From positions 3,486,800 to 3,550,799 of the forward strand of contig CP126122.1 in the NCBI GenBank assembly GCA_030123565.1: 64,000 nucleotides of DNA, in the 5' to 3' direction. Of the stretch, positions 44,147-53,225 are shown in pieces. A model generated the notes under the pieces. It was not told the origin of the DNA. It saw only the letters and a program-made list of their open reading frames with translations, and ran no database searches. Position 1 is the first letter of the stretch. Every line of letters begins with the position of its first letter. Source of the DNA: Nitrospira sp. GTDB taxonomy: Bacteria > Nitrospirota > Nitrospiria > Nitrospirales > Nitrospiraceae. A program made the translations under genes and the position numbers.

Positions 44147-44704
44147 ATGGCCAAAGAACTTCCCATTCTCCCATCCACCGCCCAGCCGGCAGAGGGTGCC
44201 GCAACCGAAGCGGTGCTGTACTCGCGGGTCTTCTGCAAGAACGAAAATGCTCCGCCTCTGCGGCTGTTGGTAGACTTCCTGAAATCGCGAGGACAACTTC
44301 CGATCCTCCCCACCGACATGGACGACGCCATGTTGGACGAGTGGGCCTGGGTCCAAGTCACACTCAGCTACGCACGGGAGCGCAAGCCGATCCAGGTGTT
44401 TTGCGTCCGCGATCGCGGCACCTACAAGGATGTATTCGAGCAGGAACAGAAACAATTTCTGGAAACGCTCTCGCCCTATGACGACATCGAAGCCAGCCTC
44501 GCCCAGGAACACGTCACCCGGGCGCGATTCATCCTCACTACACGTATGATCGAGGCCGACGTGACGGAGGAAGGCTACGACTTCAACGGATGGATCCTGG
44601 AATTTTTTCAAGAGCATTGTAACGGCATCGTTCAGATCGACGGGCAGGGGTTCTTTTCTCCGAAGGGAGAACTCATCGTCGATCTCTCCGTTCCCGAGGA
44701 GTAG
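44147..44704 (+). CDS. Conserved hypothetical protein
   Basis: The protein is about 185 residues from the ATG at 44147; an ATG at 44099 would add 16. No signal peptide or membrane segment is present. The segments AWVQVTLSYARERKPIQVFCVRD and FLETLSPYDDIEASLAQEHVTRARFIL alternate strand and helix, and the end is acidic. I do not recognise the family. It precedes the YkgJ gene by five bases, indicating co-transcription. Confidence 0.65.
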   Translation: MAKELPILPSTAQPAEGAATEAVLYSRVFCKNENAPPLRLLVDFLKSRGQLPILPTDMDDAMLDEWAWVQVTLSYARERKPIQVFCVRDRGTYKDVFEQEQKQFLETLSPYDDIEASLAQEHVTRARFILTTRMIEADVTEEGYDFNGWILEFFQEHCNGIVQIDGQGFFSPKGELIVDLSVPEE

Positions 44705-44709
44705 GCCCA

Positions 44710-45339
44710 ATGGGGCCCTCGGCATCTTCGTTTACCCCGCTGCCGTTGTTTCAACAGGCCGAGCAATGGTTCCAACGTGCCCAGGCCGCACTGCTGGGTG
44801 CAATTCCTTGCCATCGAGGTTGTTGCCGGTGCTGCATCGGAATATTCCCTATCACCCGTCTCGATGCCCTGGAACTCCAACGCAGCCTCGTCGCCTTATC
44901 AAAAACAGACCGTGACGCCATCATCACACGCGCCCATGCGCAGGTCTCTGCACTCGAAGCAGTCTACCCCGCACTCAAGACGGCACCGGCCTTGGACGGA
45001 TGGGATGACCGTACCATCGATGACATGGTTGAACGGTTCGCAGAACTTCCTTGCCCGGCCCTTATGCCGGACGGAAGCTGTGGGGTGTACGCGTTCAGGC
45101 CCCTCACCTGCCGAACCATGGGGATTCCCAGCGAGTCCAATGGCGTGGTAGAGGGTGCCTGCGCCGTCCAGACAGCCGTGCCGGTCATCCGACTCTCGTC
45201 CAGCCTTCGCGTTGATGAGGACCGACTAGCCGAAGACGAGGCAGTCTCGTTGACAATCTTACGACGGATTCAAACAGATGCAGGGGATGAACTTCTCCTC
45301 CCCTACGGATTCTTGACGAATCGTGATTCAACTCTCTAG
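44710..45339 (+). CDS. YkgJ-family cysteine-cluster protein
   Basis: The protein has 209 residues. It has the YkgJ motif pattern: CHRGCCRCC near residue 34, then CPALMPDGSCGVYAFRPLTCR. These cysteines probably bind zinc or an Fe-S cluster. The family is widespread, with no settled function. It follows a hypothetical gene after five bases and is followed by tRNA-Arg(CCG) 47 bases downstream. A second YkgJ gene is at 58747. Confidence 0.8.
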   Translation: MGPSASSFTPLPLFQQAEQWFQRAQAALLGAIPCHRGCCRCCIGIFPITRLDALELQRSLVALSKTDRDAIITRAHAQVSALEAVYPALKTAPALDGWDDRTIDDMVERFAELPCPALMPDGSCGVYAFRPLTCRTMGIPSESNGVVEGACAVQTAVPVIRLSSSLRVDEDRLAEDEAVSLTILRRIQTDAGDELLLPYGFLTNRDSTL

Positions 45340-45386
45340 ACAGCAACGGAACCCCTATGCTAAGGTGCCGGGTCTGTTCGGCGGGA

Positions 45387-45462
45387 GCGCCTGTAGCTCA
45401 GTGGATAGAGCATCAGCCTCCGGAGCTGAGGGCCACAGGTTCAAATCCTGTCAGGCGCACCA
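45387..45462 (+). tRNA. tRNA-Arg (anticodon CCG)
   Basis: The acceptor GCGCCTG/CAGGCGC, the anticodon loop CTCCGGA between TCAGC and GCTGA, the T-loop GGTTCAAATCC and an encoded CCA give a 76-base cloverleaf. Confidence 0.95.
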
Positions 45463-45509
45463 TTCGCTCCGTCAGGCATACCACGACCGACACATATCGC
45501 ACACCGGTG

Positions 45510-45585
<76 letters not shown>

Positions 45586-46141
45586 AACCCCGGTTCCGAT
45601 ACATTCGAGACCACCTCATCGCGCTCTCTGTCGAATTTATTCAGTAGCCTTTTCCTCCGCTCGACAAGGATCTACCCGCTCAACCCAACTCCGGCTTGAG
45701 TCATTCAGCACGCTGCCGGAGCAACCCATTCGATTAACCGCCCTGTAAGCGAAAGCCGACCTCGTTCCGACCAGACAAGAACGAGCAGGGTCGACACAGA
45801 GGGGCAATCGCCGTTGGGCCATACTTTTCTTCGCGACAGTAATAATCGCGAAATCTGGAAAGTAAACATGTACAAAGTCCCAATACTCTTCTATATTGAT
45901 ATTGAGAATTGATATCATGAAACTCAAAACCGTGCACCCTGTTCCATCTTCATCGCGAGCAGGAACTGAACTTGGGGTTTATGTCCCTCGCCAGAAGAAG
46001 TCCGGTGCTGATCATGCCCATCAGGCCGCTGGAATAGCGTGGACGGACCCGTTGGATGGAGATGATGGAGGGGAGGTCCTTTCATACATCTCCATCCAGC
46101 GGCTTCATGTTTGGCCCTGTGGCCAGGGAAAGGAACGACTT
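45586..46141. other. Gene-poor interval after tRNA-Lys
   Basis: I find no convincing gene here. Open frames exist (minus strand 45637-45927; the plus-strand frame leading into 46142), but they lack ribosome-binding sites and recognisable motifs. The right part has an AT-rich stretch with TGATAT/ATATCA words near 45900, which could include a promoter for the small-gene cluster. Confidence 0.5.
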
Positions 46142-46342
46142 ATGAATTGCTCTCGATGCGGAGGGTGCCTCGCGATCGAACCCTCCATTGATTTTTATAA
46201 TCCGGAGGGCCAGTGGAGATGTATTAACTGCGGGGCTCAGACCTCCTCCCATGCATCGGCTTCAACCAAGTTCGAAACAAAATGGCCTCGAGTCATTCTC
46301 ACGGCATCCGTTGAAAAAATGCAGACCCCACGTCGGGCCTAG
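46142..46342 (+). CDS. Small zinc-ribbon protein
   Basis: The protein has 66 residues from the ATG at 46142, which follows AAGGA. A longer in-frame ATG at 45896 lacks such a site. CSRCGGC and CINCG form two C-x2-C pairs 22 residues apart with a tryptophan before the second, a classic zinc-ribbon layout. The role is unknown. It is the first gene of a cluster of very small proteins. Confidence 0.6.
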   Translation: MNCSRCGGCLAIEPSIDFYNPEGQWRCINCGAQTSSHASASTKFETKWPRVILTASVEKMQTPRRA

Positions 46343-46362
46343 CCACGATCCGGAGGTGTACC

Positions 46363-46878
46363 ATGATCGGTATCGGCCAGAAAGTTCCCCTGCTCCGCAC
46401 TCCTGCCTTTATACAAGGAGCCCTCACGCTTTTCGATCTATCCGACTATCGCCATCGCTGGCTGGCCCTATGCAGCCTGCCAAACTTTGGACTGCTTGAG
46501 GCCACCCTTCTCGATCGACAGAGGGATGATTTTGACCGTGAAGGCATGAGCCTTCTTGCGCTCTGTCCCGACGCCCCAACCTTCCATGCTTCATGGATTC
46601 GCCAGACTCCCCATGTGCGCGTTCCCATACTGGCGGACCCGCTGGGTCGATTGCATAGGCTCCTCGGCATTGGTCGAGAGTCAGTTCACGGTCACTGTGG
46701 CAGTGTCTTGATTGATCCGTCCGGCGTCTTGAGATGTCGTCTTGCCCACACATTGAATGGGCGCGGCATCAACGCCGTCAAAGAAGCCCTGATTGCCAAC
46801 CAACGGCACCCCCCTTCACGAACTGAGGGTTCTGATGTCTTGATCGCGAAAGGAGCATTCGCCCCATGCATTCGCTAA
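46363..46878 (+). CDS. Peroxiredoxin-like protein lacking the peroxidatic cysteine
   Basis: The protein has 171 residues. Its layout follows AhpC-type peroxiredoxins: IGQKVP near the start, a DLSDYRHRWLAL segment, a loop PNFGLLEATLL where peroxiredoxins have P-x-D-F-T-F-V-C, and later ILADPLGRLHRLLGI and SVLIDPSGVLR. The expected catalytic cysteine aligns with E46 and the preceding Thr with G43, so peroxidase activity by the normal mechanism is unlikely. It may be a chaperone-like or sensory pseudoenzyme. Its 3' end overlaps the next gene by 13 bases. Confidence 0.7.
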   Translation: MIGIGQKVPLLRTPAFIQGALTLFDLSDYRHRWLALCSLPNFGLLEATLLDRQRDDFDREGMSLLALCPDAPTFHASWIRQTPHVRVPILADPLGRLHRLLGIGRESVHGHCGSVLIDPSGVLRCRLAHTLNGRGINAVKEALIANQRHPPSRTEGSDVLIAKGAFAPCIR

Positions 46879-47084
46879 AACAACGGGAGGGTCGCACCGC
46901 ACTCAACATGTGCACCTGCGGCAAACTTCATTTCAGTTACGGCTCGATCACCCTCCATTTCGAGCCCGATGAATTCGCGTCCTTCGCAGGCGCCGTGGCT
47001 CAGCTGTATGCCCGGTATAGGCAGGTTCATAACGCTCCACAGCCGAGTTCGGTCCCATCGTTTCACACCGATGCTTGTCACTAA
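46866..47084 (+). CDS. Small conserved protein of unknown function
   Basis: The protein has 72 residues from the ATG at 46866, with AAAGGAG about eleven bases upstream. It contains CTCGKLHFSYGSITLHF and a FASFAGAVAQLYARY segment. The C-x-C near the start could bind metal. It overlaps the peroxiredoxin-like gene by 13 bases, so the two are probably coupled. The family is not recognised. Confidence 0.6.
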   Translation: MHSLKQREGRTALNMCTCGKLHFSYGSITLHFEPDEFASFAGAVAQLYARYRQVHNAPQPSSVPSFHTDACH

Positions 47085-47099
47085 TCCAGGAGTATGTTC

Positions 47100-47255
47100 A
47101 TGAAGGTCTATGATTGTCCCCGTTGTCGGCACCACAGCCTCGTCCCCACAGGAGGGTTCCTCTCCTGTGGGCAATGCGGATATGCCATCACGGCCCTTGC
47201 CTTGGCCGCGGAGCAACGCCTCCGAAAAGGTCCGCCGCAACATCACGAACCATGA
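47100..47255 (+). CDS. Very small zinc-ribbon protein
   Basis: The protein has 51 residues from the ATG at 47100, which has AGGAG at a good distance; an ATG at 47094 is too close to it. CPRC and CGQC give two C-x2-C pairs 13 residues apart, followed by a helix (ALALAAEQRLRK). The TGA overlaps the next ATG (ATGA at 47252-47255), which supports both being real. The function is unknown. Confidence 0.55.
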   Translation: MKVYDCPRCRHHSLVPTGGFLSCGQCGYAITALALAAEQRLRKGPPQHHEP

Positions 47256-47401
47256 CCGAGTCAGCCTGGGGCACCATGCTTAAGAAAGGCGTCGTCAAAA
47301 ATATTCTGGACAGAATGGGGAGCGACCTCCCCGTCGCCCTCAGTCTGCTTGCATCCATTCTCATGGTCCTGGGTGCATTTCTCAGGGCTAGTCTCCGGTA
47401 A
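47252..47401 (+). CDS. Tiny predicted membrane protein
   Basis: This 49-residue protein starts inside the stop codon of the preceding zinc-ribbon gene. A basic lead (KKGVVKNILDR) is followed by one hydrophobic helix (LPVALSLLASILMVLGAFL) and a short basic end. It should sit in the inner membrane with the N-terminus in the cytoplasm. The function is unknown. Confidence 0.5.
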   Translation: MTESAWGTMLKKGVVKNILDRMGSDLPVALSLLASILMVLGAFLRASLR

Positions 47402-47790
47402 GCACTCGTCGTACACGCCGACGATTGCAGGCGGCCTGACCGAGTTGAAGCCGTTCGCTCACGGATGGTTTCATGCCCCATTGTATCGACGTATCGACCT
47501 CCCTACGCTTCGTTCTTCGACGACATATCAGGGCAGTTCTGAGTTTGGTCTCCACACATGTTATCCCTTTCGACACGTTCGTTATCGGATCAGATACAAC
47601 ATCACTCCTTTTTAACGAGAAGGCCGTGGTCGATCCAACGGCACAGACCTTATTTTCTAAAATAAAAACAATGTGTTCTCTCCTCGCGCCCACATAGCAA
47701 TCCTTGGCACACGAGTTGCTCCTTCATATGAGCATCCGTTAATGAAGTTGTTGCGGCAGGGTTCATCGATAGATAAAGGAGAAGGACACC
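47402..47790. other. Gene-poor interval
   Basis: Nothing convincing is coded here on either strand. The minus-strand frame 47388-47693 and the short plus-strand frames lack ribosome-binding sites and family motifs. The last 30 bases hold the AAAGGAGAAGG site of the 25-residue reading frame that follows. Confidence 0.5.
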
Positions 47791-47868
47791 ATGTTTTGGA
47801 CCATCATGATTGTGGCAACCTATGTGGCAGGGGTCTACCTCATTCGTCTCGTATGGTGGCAGGAGTAA
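47791..47868 (+). CDS. Possible 25-residue membrane peptide
   Basis: The ATG at 47791 follows AAAGGAGAAGG and opens a frame for a single hydrophobic helix (MIVATYVAGVYLIRLVWW) ending in QE. The strong ribosome-binding site and clean helix support translation. Such peptides often belong to respiratory complexes. Without a family match the assignment remains tentative. Confidence 0.45.
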   Translation: MFWTIMIVATYVAGVYLIRLVWWQE

Positions 47869-47877
47869 TGCCTCCCA

Positions 47878-48366
47878 ATGAGGCAGTTCCGGTGCCACGC
47901 CTGCATCCGTCATTTTCGCGAGCCGTCGCCCAATGACATTCCGGCAGTCATCGATGCAACGTTGAGTCACGTCGAGCAGGTCCATCCACAAGGAACGAAC
48001 CAGCAGCCCCTCCAAGGCGGGATACTGTTCTCATCCCGGATAAGACTACACTCCCCCCATGCATCCCAATCTTCGCTCATCAACCAAGCCGCCGGGCCAA
48101 TCGTTCCATTCAGAAACGACCCTCACATTTCAACGTACGCAAGACCGCTTGAACATGACCTGCCCGGTGATGTTCGCCGGCGTCCCCTTCATCGAAGAGG
48201 GCACCTTGCACAATCTGTCACGGACCGGATGCAGGGTGGAGTGCGATCGAACGGTGCTGCAAGGCAGCTACATGACCGTGCGTTTGTTGCTGCCCGACGA
48301 TTGTCGCTCATTGATCGTCGATCTCGCCGCCGTCCGCTGGGTCCGCCGGCACTGTTTCGGCATTGA
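47878..48366 (+). CDS. Doubtful reading frame with a DUF1059-like N-terminus
   Basis: From the ATG at 47878 the first 38 residues (FRCHACIRHF, then a helix ending HVEQVHP) resemble the DUF1059 pattern of paired cysteines and H-x-x-x-VH. After about residue 40 the frame becomes low-complexity, and it overlaps the PilZ gene by 300 bases. The simplest reading is a truncated or frameshifted small gene whose real part ends near 48000. Confidence 0.25.
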   Translation: MRQFRCHACIRHFREPSPNDIPAVIDATLSHVEQVHPQGTNQQPLQGGILFSSRIRLHSPHASQSSLINQAAGPIVPFRNDPHISTYARPLEHDLPGDVRRRPLHRRGHLAQSVTDRMQGGVRSNGAARQLHDRAFVAARRLSLIDRRSRRRPLGPPALFRH

Positions 48367-48433
48367 GTTCCTGCGGCTCCCGGCCTCCGAACAAACCCGC
48401 CTTGAACAATTCTTACGACGTCACCACGGCTGA
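48059..48433 (+). CDS. PilZ-domain protein
   Basis: The protein has 124 residues. It has a PilZ-like order: RTQDRLNMTCPVMF, then GTLHNLSRTGCRVEC (the N-x-S-x-x-G region) and VDLAAVRWVRRHCFGIEFLRL. PilZ domains bind cyclic di-GMP and adjust motility, adhesion or polysaccharide synthesis. The R-x-x-x-R c-di-GMP lead is partly conserved (QRTQDR), so binding is plausible but not certain. The protein is single-domain and monocistronic. Confidence 0.75.
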   Translation: MHPNLRSSTKPPGQSFHSETTLTFQRTQDRLNMTCPVMFAGVPFIEEGTLHNLSRTGCRVECDRTVLQGSYMTVRLLLPDDCRSLIVDLAAVRWVRRHCFGIEFLRLPASEQTRLEQFLRRHHG

Positions 48434-48584
48434 TGAATCTCGCCTCGGCATCTCTCCATCGGTGGTCACAGCAGCGAGCTGATCCCGGCGAGAACTAAAT
48501 TGTCACCGAGGGCGCAGGGTAACGGGCGTGGGAATCACGCAAGAAATGCGAAGGACAAGAACCCCCCGACCGCTCCTGTCCGAA

Positions 48585-49037
48585 TCAGCGGCCAAAGGAC
48601 CGTACGTAGAGCAAGACGTGCCAGGCCTCTTCTTCTGTGAGGACGAGCGGAACGAAGGAGGCCATATCAGTTCCCGGACTCCCATTTTTCAAAATCCAGA
48701 ATAATTCCCCGTCGGTTCTCGCGGCCTGCCAAACCTTGTCCGTGAAATTGCGCGGCAGCTTGCCTCGCAAGCCTTCGATGTCACCGAGTCCCTTCCCTTC
48801 CCTCCCGTGACAGGTGGCACAGAACGCTTTCCCTTGAAACAGCGCCCTTCCTTTCTCAATGTTTTCTTCAGTGGAAGGGAAGGGATTGGTCCAGGTCCTG
48901 GCTTCTTCGATTTTGTCGACCGGTACGCGCGGCTTCAAAACCGCCTCATCGGCTCCGAACGCCGACAGGCACCCCACGCCCAGTATGGCGGCCACCCACA
49001 AGATAGCCTGACAACGACGCCCACCGCATTGCACCAT
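48585..49037 (-). CDS. Monohaem c-type cytochrome
   Basis: The protein has 150 residues. A signal peptide (ILWVAAILGVGCLSAFG) sends it to the periplasm. One haem site CATCH follows GRALFQGKAF; a methionine in GSPGTDMASFVP is the probable distal ligand. It is a class I type electron carrier, likely for the respiratory chain. It is followed upstream by DUF1264 and cytochrome c peroxidase genes on the same strand, so these may serve one periplasmic redox module. Confidence 0.9.
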   Translation of the reverse strand: MVQCGGRRCQAILWVAAILGVGCLSAFGADEAVLKPRVPVDKIEEARTWTNPFPSTEENIEKGRALFQGKAFCATCHGREGKGLGDIEGLRGKLPRNFTDKVWQAARTDGELFWILKNGSPGTDMASFVPLVLTEEEAWHVLLYVRSFGR

Positions 49038-49134
49038 ACCATTCCTTTATTTCTGATTGAGTGGAACGCGATCGAAAAAAAAGAGAGCAGGGACCAGCCC
49101 TTACGACAGAACCGGACCGGCCCCTGCGCAGGCA

Positions 49135-49656
49135 TTATTTATCGGAATGTCCTGGAAACTTGTGGCCAAGGGACTGTGGGAATGACACGGTCCCATCCGG
49201 AAACTCCAAGCCGGCCTGCCACAGATGGTAGATCACGCCGTCGGTCCCGGCCGCCACTTCCGCGACTTTGGCCGCTTGATCGGGCGGCAGGTCGAGCACT
49301 TGGACACGCCCCGTCGCAATCTCGACCTTATGGTCGTGAAAGTACCGATGCCATTGAATCGGAGGCAGCTTCCTTGTGAGGTCCTTCGAGACGAAATACT
49401 CGATCGCCACGAGTTTGGCCTTGGGATCTGCAGAGTCGAAGAGGAGGCACTGGAGAATTTGGTCCGAGATGCCTTTGCAGTAATGATGGAATGGTCCGCC
49501 CGGCTCCCCATTCGGCATCAAATGGGGGGCCTGCACGTGAATATCAAACCCCTCCACCGGAGACTTGGGCTCTCCGCCGATCGCCTTCTGGGGAGCGACG
49601 CCCGCACATCCGATCGTGGCCGCTGCAAGAACGGCAAGTAATCCTTTTCTCATCAC
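49135..49656 (-). CDS. DUF1264 periplasmic protein
   Basis: The protein has 173 residues. The N-terminal signal peptide has a lipobox-like IGCAG. The mature part has GFDIHVQAPHLMPNG, HHYCKGISDQILQCLLFDS and KLVAIEYFVS, which fit the DUF1264 family (related to plant oil-body-associated proteins). Conserved His and Cys suggest metal or ligand binding. The role is unknown. It lies between the cytochrome c and peroxidase genes. Confidence 0.8.
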   Translation of the reverse strand: MMRKGLLAVLAAATIGCAGVAPQKAIGGEPKSPVEGFDIHVQAPHLMPNGEPGGPFHHYCKGISDQILQCLLFDSADPKAKLVAIEYFVSKDLTRKLPPIQWHRYFHDHKVEIATGRVQVLDLPPDQAAKVAEVAAGTDGVIYHLWQAGLEFPDGTVSFPQSLGHKFPGHSDK

Positions 49657-49775
49657 AGGTGGCCTCCTCTATATGGTTTGGTTGGATAATAAAACCGGCC
49701 TCAGCAACCGGCCTTTCATGGAGATTCACTGTTTTAGAGCACCGTTGGCGAAAAACGATTCAACAAACCTCCTTT

Positions 49776-49797
49776 CGCGATCATTTTTTTGATCGCG
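49776..49797. repeat. Perfect hairpin between the peroxidase and DUF1264 genes
   Basis: CGCGATCA (49776-49783) pairs with TGATCGCG (49790-49797) around a six-T loop. GATCGCGATC at 49791-49800 is itself palindromic. It could be a terminator-like stem for the peroxidase transcript or a regulatory site for DUF1264. Confidence 0.45.
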
Positions 49798-49836
49798 ATC
49801 CGTTTCCCGTGCAGCGGAACCCATTGCATCCACTAC

Positions 49837-50907
49837 TTATTTCGGCAATTTCGGCATGGAGAATTTGATGGGCTCCCCCGTCAAGGCCTTCAGAAAGGCG
49901 ATGAGATCGGCCTTCTCCTCCGCCGTCAAGCTCAGCGGCTTGACGAGCGGACTCAGGTTGGGATTGTTCCCGCCCCCCTGATCCATGAACTCGACGACTT
50001 CCTCCAGCGTTTTGAAGGCGCCGTCATGCATATAGGGAGAGGTTTCCGTGATGCTGCGAAGGGTCGGCGTCTTGAAGGCTCCTTTGTCCTTCTCCGCTCG
50101 GGTGACGGAGAAGCGACCAAGATCTTCCTTCATCGGACCGACCTGGGGGACTCCGAGATTGTGGAACTGGTTGTCGGTGAAGTTCGCCCCGTTGTGACAG
50201 AGGATGCAGCGGGCTTTCCCCTTGAAGAGTGCCAGGCCTCGAACCGCCGCTTCGTCCATAGCCTTCTGATCACCCGACACGTACCTATCGAAGGCGGAAT
50301 TCGTGGAAAGCACCGTACGCTCATAGGCGGCGATCGCCTCGGCGATGCCCTGTAGATTGACATCCGTTCCGAAGACGGCTCGAAACTGCTGCTGATAGCC
50401 CTTGATCTTGCCCAACTTCGCCACGACATGTTCATGCGTCTCCGCCATCTCGACGGGATTGTGGATCGGCCCGATGGCCTGCTCCTCAAGCGAGCGCGCC
50501 CGCCCGTCCCAAAACTGGAAATGATTGAAAGCCGTATTGTAGACCGTCGGCGATTGGCGACCGCCGATGCCGCCTCCTACCCCTATGGAGGTTTGGCGGG
50601 AATCCGCAAATCCGGTCCCGGGATTGTGGCAAAAGGCGCAGGAGATCGCGTTATTTTTTGACAGACGCCCATCGAAGTAGAGTTGCTTCCCGAGTTCGAT
50701 CTTCGCGGCATAATTCAAATTCGTGGCCGGTGTCGGAACCGCAGTCGGCAGCGGGCCGACATCCGGCACCGTCACACCATCGATGGTCACGGTCCCGTGG
50801 GGCGCATGGCCGGATGGTGAGGCCAGCACGGTGGCGGTTCCTGCCCCGACTGCGCACAACAGCAGCAGCGAAACGATCGCGCGTGACGACAAGCCTGATC
50901 GCACCAT
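49837..50907 (-). CDS. ccpA: Di-haem cytochrome c peroxidase (CcpA/MauG family)
   Basis: The protein has 356 residues from the ATG at 50907, which has AGGAGGG upstream; the longer frame to 50973 lacks one. A signal peptide (AIVSLLLLCAVGAGTATVLA) precedes two haem c sites, CAFCH and CILCH. It has the family segments GFADSRQTSIGVGG, FWDGRARSLEEQA and FKTPTLRSITET. It reduces hydrogen peroxide in the periplasm using electrons from a small c-type cytochrome such as the one encoded nearby. Confidence 0.93.
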   Translation of the reverse strand: MVRSGLSSRAIVSLLLLCAVGAGTATVLASPSGHAPHGTVTIDGVTVPDVGPLPTAVPTPATNLNYAAKIELGKQLYFDGRLSKNNAISCAFCHNPGTGFADSRQTSIGVGGGIGGRQSPTVYNTAFNHFQFWDGRARSLEEQAIGPIHNPVEMAETHEHVVAKLGKIKGYQQQFRAVFGTDVNLQGIAEAIAAYERTVLSTNSAFDRYVSGDQKAMDEAAVRGLALFKGKARCILCHNGANFTDNQFHNLGVPQVGPMKEDLGRFSVTRAEKDKGAFKTPTLRSITETSPYMHDGAFKTLEEVVEFMDQGGGNNPNLSPLVKPLSLTAEEKADLIAFLKALTGEPIKFSMPKLPK

Positions 50908-51078
50908 GGATATCCCTCCTGTTTGAACCACATCGGATCGAACCAATCGAATCGACTCGAACGATGCCGGCATTGTACTCAGGACAGGAGGCCTGGTCGA
51001 GGCTCTAATTGCAGGCGAGGAGACTGGACGATCACAAGGCTACGGCGGAAACCGTACGTGGACAACCGAATCGACGAC

Positions 51079-51678
51079 TCAGACCCCGCGCACCGTGGAG
51101 CGCATGAGGCTATCGGCTTGCGGCGGAAGAAACCCCTGATAGCCCTGATGCCGTTCGGCCAATTCCAACACTGAAAAGGGCTGTCCGTCGACCATCTCGG
51201 GAGCGGTAAAAATCTGTCGCAACGTGCCTCCCTTGGCACCGACGATTTCACCGGCAAAGACCACCCCCTTCGACTTCAGTTTGGAAATGGCCTGCTCGAT
51301 GTCCTCCACCCGCACCGCCACATGGTGAAACACCTGGTCGCCGAACTTTTTCACCCAGCGGGGAATGATGCTGGTCTTGCCGCGGTCGTCCGGATAGGCC
51401 TGATCGACAAACAGCGCCGGATAGCCAGGCCGCCGGTACACTTTCGCATACCAATCGTCATAGTGAATCGTTTCATCATAGGCATACCCCAACGCGATGA
51501 ATTCTTTCGCCCTCTGATCGATGTCCATCGTACGGATCGTCAGGTGGTCGATCACCGGTACAAACCCCACGCCGACCTCATCAAGCGCACGGCGAAGCAC
51601 CTGCGCCGCACGGTTGTGCGCCAGAAAGTCGGCGGTCATGCGAGTGATCACGGCATCCAGGTCAGCTCCTTGCCCCAT
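51079..51678 (-). CDS. VOC-superfamily metalloenzyme in a lysine-catabolism operon
   Basis: It has about 199 residues from the ATG at 51678, which has AAGGAGG upstream. It has glyoxalase/VOC features: VDHLTIRT near residue 50, [16 protein letters not shown], and VLELAERH near the end, giving His/Glu metal ligands. Its start overlaps the aldehyde dehydrogenase stop by 17 bases, so it belongs to the same operon as a saccharopine dehydrogenase and an aminoadipate-semialdehyde dehydrogenase. A role on 2-aminoadipate or 2-oxoadipate is inference; dioxygenases for 2-oxoadipate are a different, larger VOC-type family. Confidence 0.7.
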   Translation of the reverse strand: MGQGADLDAVITRMTADFLAHNRAAQVLRRALDEVGVGFVPVIDHLTIRTMDIDQRAKEFIALGYAYDETIHYDDWYAKVYRRPGYPALFVDQAYPDDRGKTSIIPRWVKKFGDQVFHHVAVRVEDIEQAISKLKSKGVVFAGEIVGAKGGTLRQIFTAPEMVDGQPFSVLELAERHQGYQGFLPPQADSLMRSTVRGV

Positions 51679-53218
51679 CGCTCCCTCCTTCATCTCGCCC
51701 AAACGTCACCCCTTGCGCCAGCGGCAACTCCGTTCCCCAATTGATCGTCGTGGTCTGACGACGCATGTAGGCCTTCCAGGCATCGGACCCCGCTTCGCGC
51801 CCGCCCCCCGTGGCCTTCTCTCCACCGAAGGCTCCGCCGATCTCCGCTCCGGAGGTGCCGATGTTGATATTGGCAATGCCGCAATCACTTCCAGTCGCAG
51901 CCAGGAATGCTTCGCTGTGCCGGAGATGGGTGGTGAACAGAGCCGACGACAAGCCTTGCGGTACGGCATTCTGCAACCGGATTGCCTCGTCCAGGGTCCG
52001 ATAGGTCATCACGTAGAGGATCGGGGCAAACGTCTCCCGTTGCACGATGTCCCAGTGGTTCTCCGCCCGCACGATCGCCGGCTCGACGAAGTGGCCGGGA
52101 CGAGCAAGCACCTGCCCCCCACACAACACGTCACCGCCTTCTTTCTTGATCTCCTCAAGGGCCGCCCTGTAACGCGCCACCGCCTCCTCGTCGATCAGCG
52201 GCCCCATCAGTACTCCCGGCTCAAGAGGATCGCCGATCGTCACCTGCGCATAGGCGGACAGGAGTCGCGGGATGAGCTTCGCATACTGCGACTCCTGCAC
52301 GATGAGCCGCCTGGTGCTGGTGCAACGTTGCCCCGCCGTGCCGACTGCGCCGAATACGATCGCCCTCGTCGCCAAATCGAGGTCGGCCGTCTCGTCCACG
52401 ATGACCGCATTGTTCCCGCTCAACTCCAGCAGGGTTCGCCCCAGCCGATGCCCGACCACTTCCGCCACATGCCTGCCGACCGGTACGGACCCGGTGAACG
52501 AAATCAGCGGCAACCGCTCATCCCGCACCATGTTGTCGGCCATCTCGACGCGATCCGTCGTGAACAACGCGAACACCCCCGGATACCCGGCCTCTTCCAA
52601 TACACGATTGCACAGATGCTGAACCGCCAGCGCACAGAGCGGCGCCTTTGGAGAAGGCTTCCACAGCACCGTGTTCCCAGCCACCGCCGCAATGAAGGCA
52701 TTCCAGGCCCAGACCGCCACAGGAAAATTGAAGGCCGTGATGACACCCACCACGCCGAGCGGATGCCATTGCTCATACATTCGGTGCCGCGCACGTTCGG
52801 AATGCATGGTCTGTCCGTACAACATGCGGGACAACCCCACGGCAAAGTCCGCCATGTCGATCATCTCCTGCACTTCTCCATCACCCTCGGTCTTGATCTT
52901 GCCCACTTCGAGCGACACGAGCGTGCCAAGAACATCCTTCCTTTCCCGCAAGGCCTGCCCGATCAGACGGACGATCTCCCCCCGCTTGGGAGCCGGCACC
53001 ATCCGCCAAGAAGCCTGTACCGCCTGAGAATCGGCCATAAGCCTGTCGTAGTCTGTCGATGAACAGCCGTAGATACGCGCCAGCAGCTTCCCCGTGGCGG
53101 GATTGTGTGACTCCACTATCCCGGCGTTCGTGGTTTGGGTCCAGGTCGTCGATGAAAGGCATCCGCCCGGTTGTTCCTGTGCCAGCCCTAACGTCTGGAA
53201 AATCTCTTGCTGGATCAT
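51662..53218 (-). CDS. Aminoadipate-semialdehyde dehydrogenase, ALDH7 (antiquitin) type
   Basis: It has about 518 residues from the ATG at 53218. It carries ALDH motifs: the NAD site region [27 protein letters not shown] (catalytic Glu), [16 protein letters not shown] (catalytic Cys) and the ALDH7-specific [20 protein letters not shown] with [21 protein letters not shown]7A1 oxidises 2-aminoadipate 6-semialdehyde to 2-aminoadipate. It follows the saccharopine dehydrogenase gene by seven bases, which fits the lysine saccharopine pathway. Confidence 0.92.
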   Translation of the reverse strand: MIQQEIFQTLGLAQEQPGGCLSSTTWTQTTNAGIVESHNPATGKLLARIYGCSSTDYDRLMADSQAVQASWRMVPAPKRGEIVRLIGQALRERKDVLGTLVSLEVGKIKTEGDGEVQEMIDMADFAVGLSRMLYGQTMHSERARHRMYEQWHPLGVVGVITAFNFPVAVWAWNAFIAAVAGNTVLWKPSPKAPLCALAVQHLCNRVLEEAGYPGVFALFTTDRVEMADNMVRDERLPLISFTGSVPVGRHVAEVVGHRLGRTLLELSGNNAVIVDETADLDLATRAIVFGAVGTAGQRCTSTRRLIVQESQYAKLIPRLLSAYAQVTIGDPLEPGVLMGPLIDEEAVARYRAALEEIKKEGGDVLCGGQVLARPGHFVEPAIVRAENHWDIVQRETFAPILYVMTYRTLDEAIRLQNAVPQGLSSALFTTHLRHSEAFLAATGSDCGIANINIGTSGAEIGGAFGGEKATGGGREAGSDAWKAYMRRQTTTINWGTELPLAQGVTFGRDEGGSDGARS

Positions 53219-53225
53219 CGCGCAC

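Noticed and set aside
45637..45927. Minus-strand open frame of 96 codons
   Set aside because: No ribosome-binding site, no family motif, and composition like the non-coding gap around it.
51521..53062. Plus-strand open frame of 513 codons
   Set aside because: It is antisense to the ALDH7-type gene with intact catalytic motifs; it shows no motif of its own.
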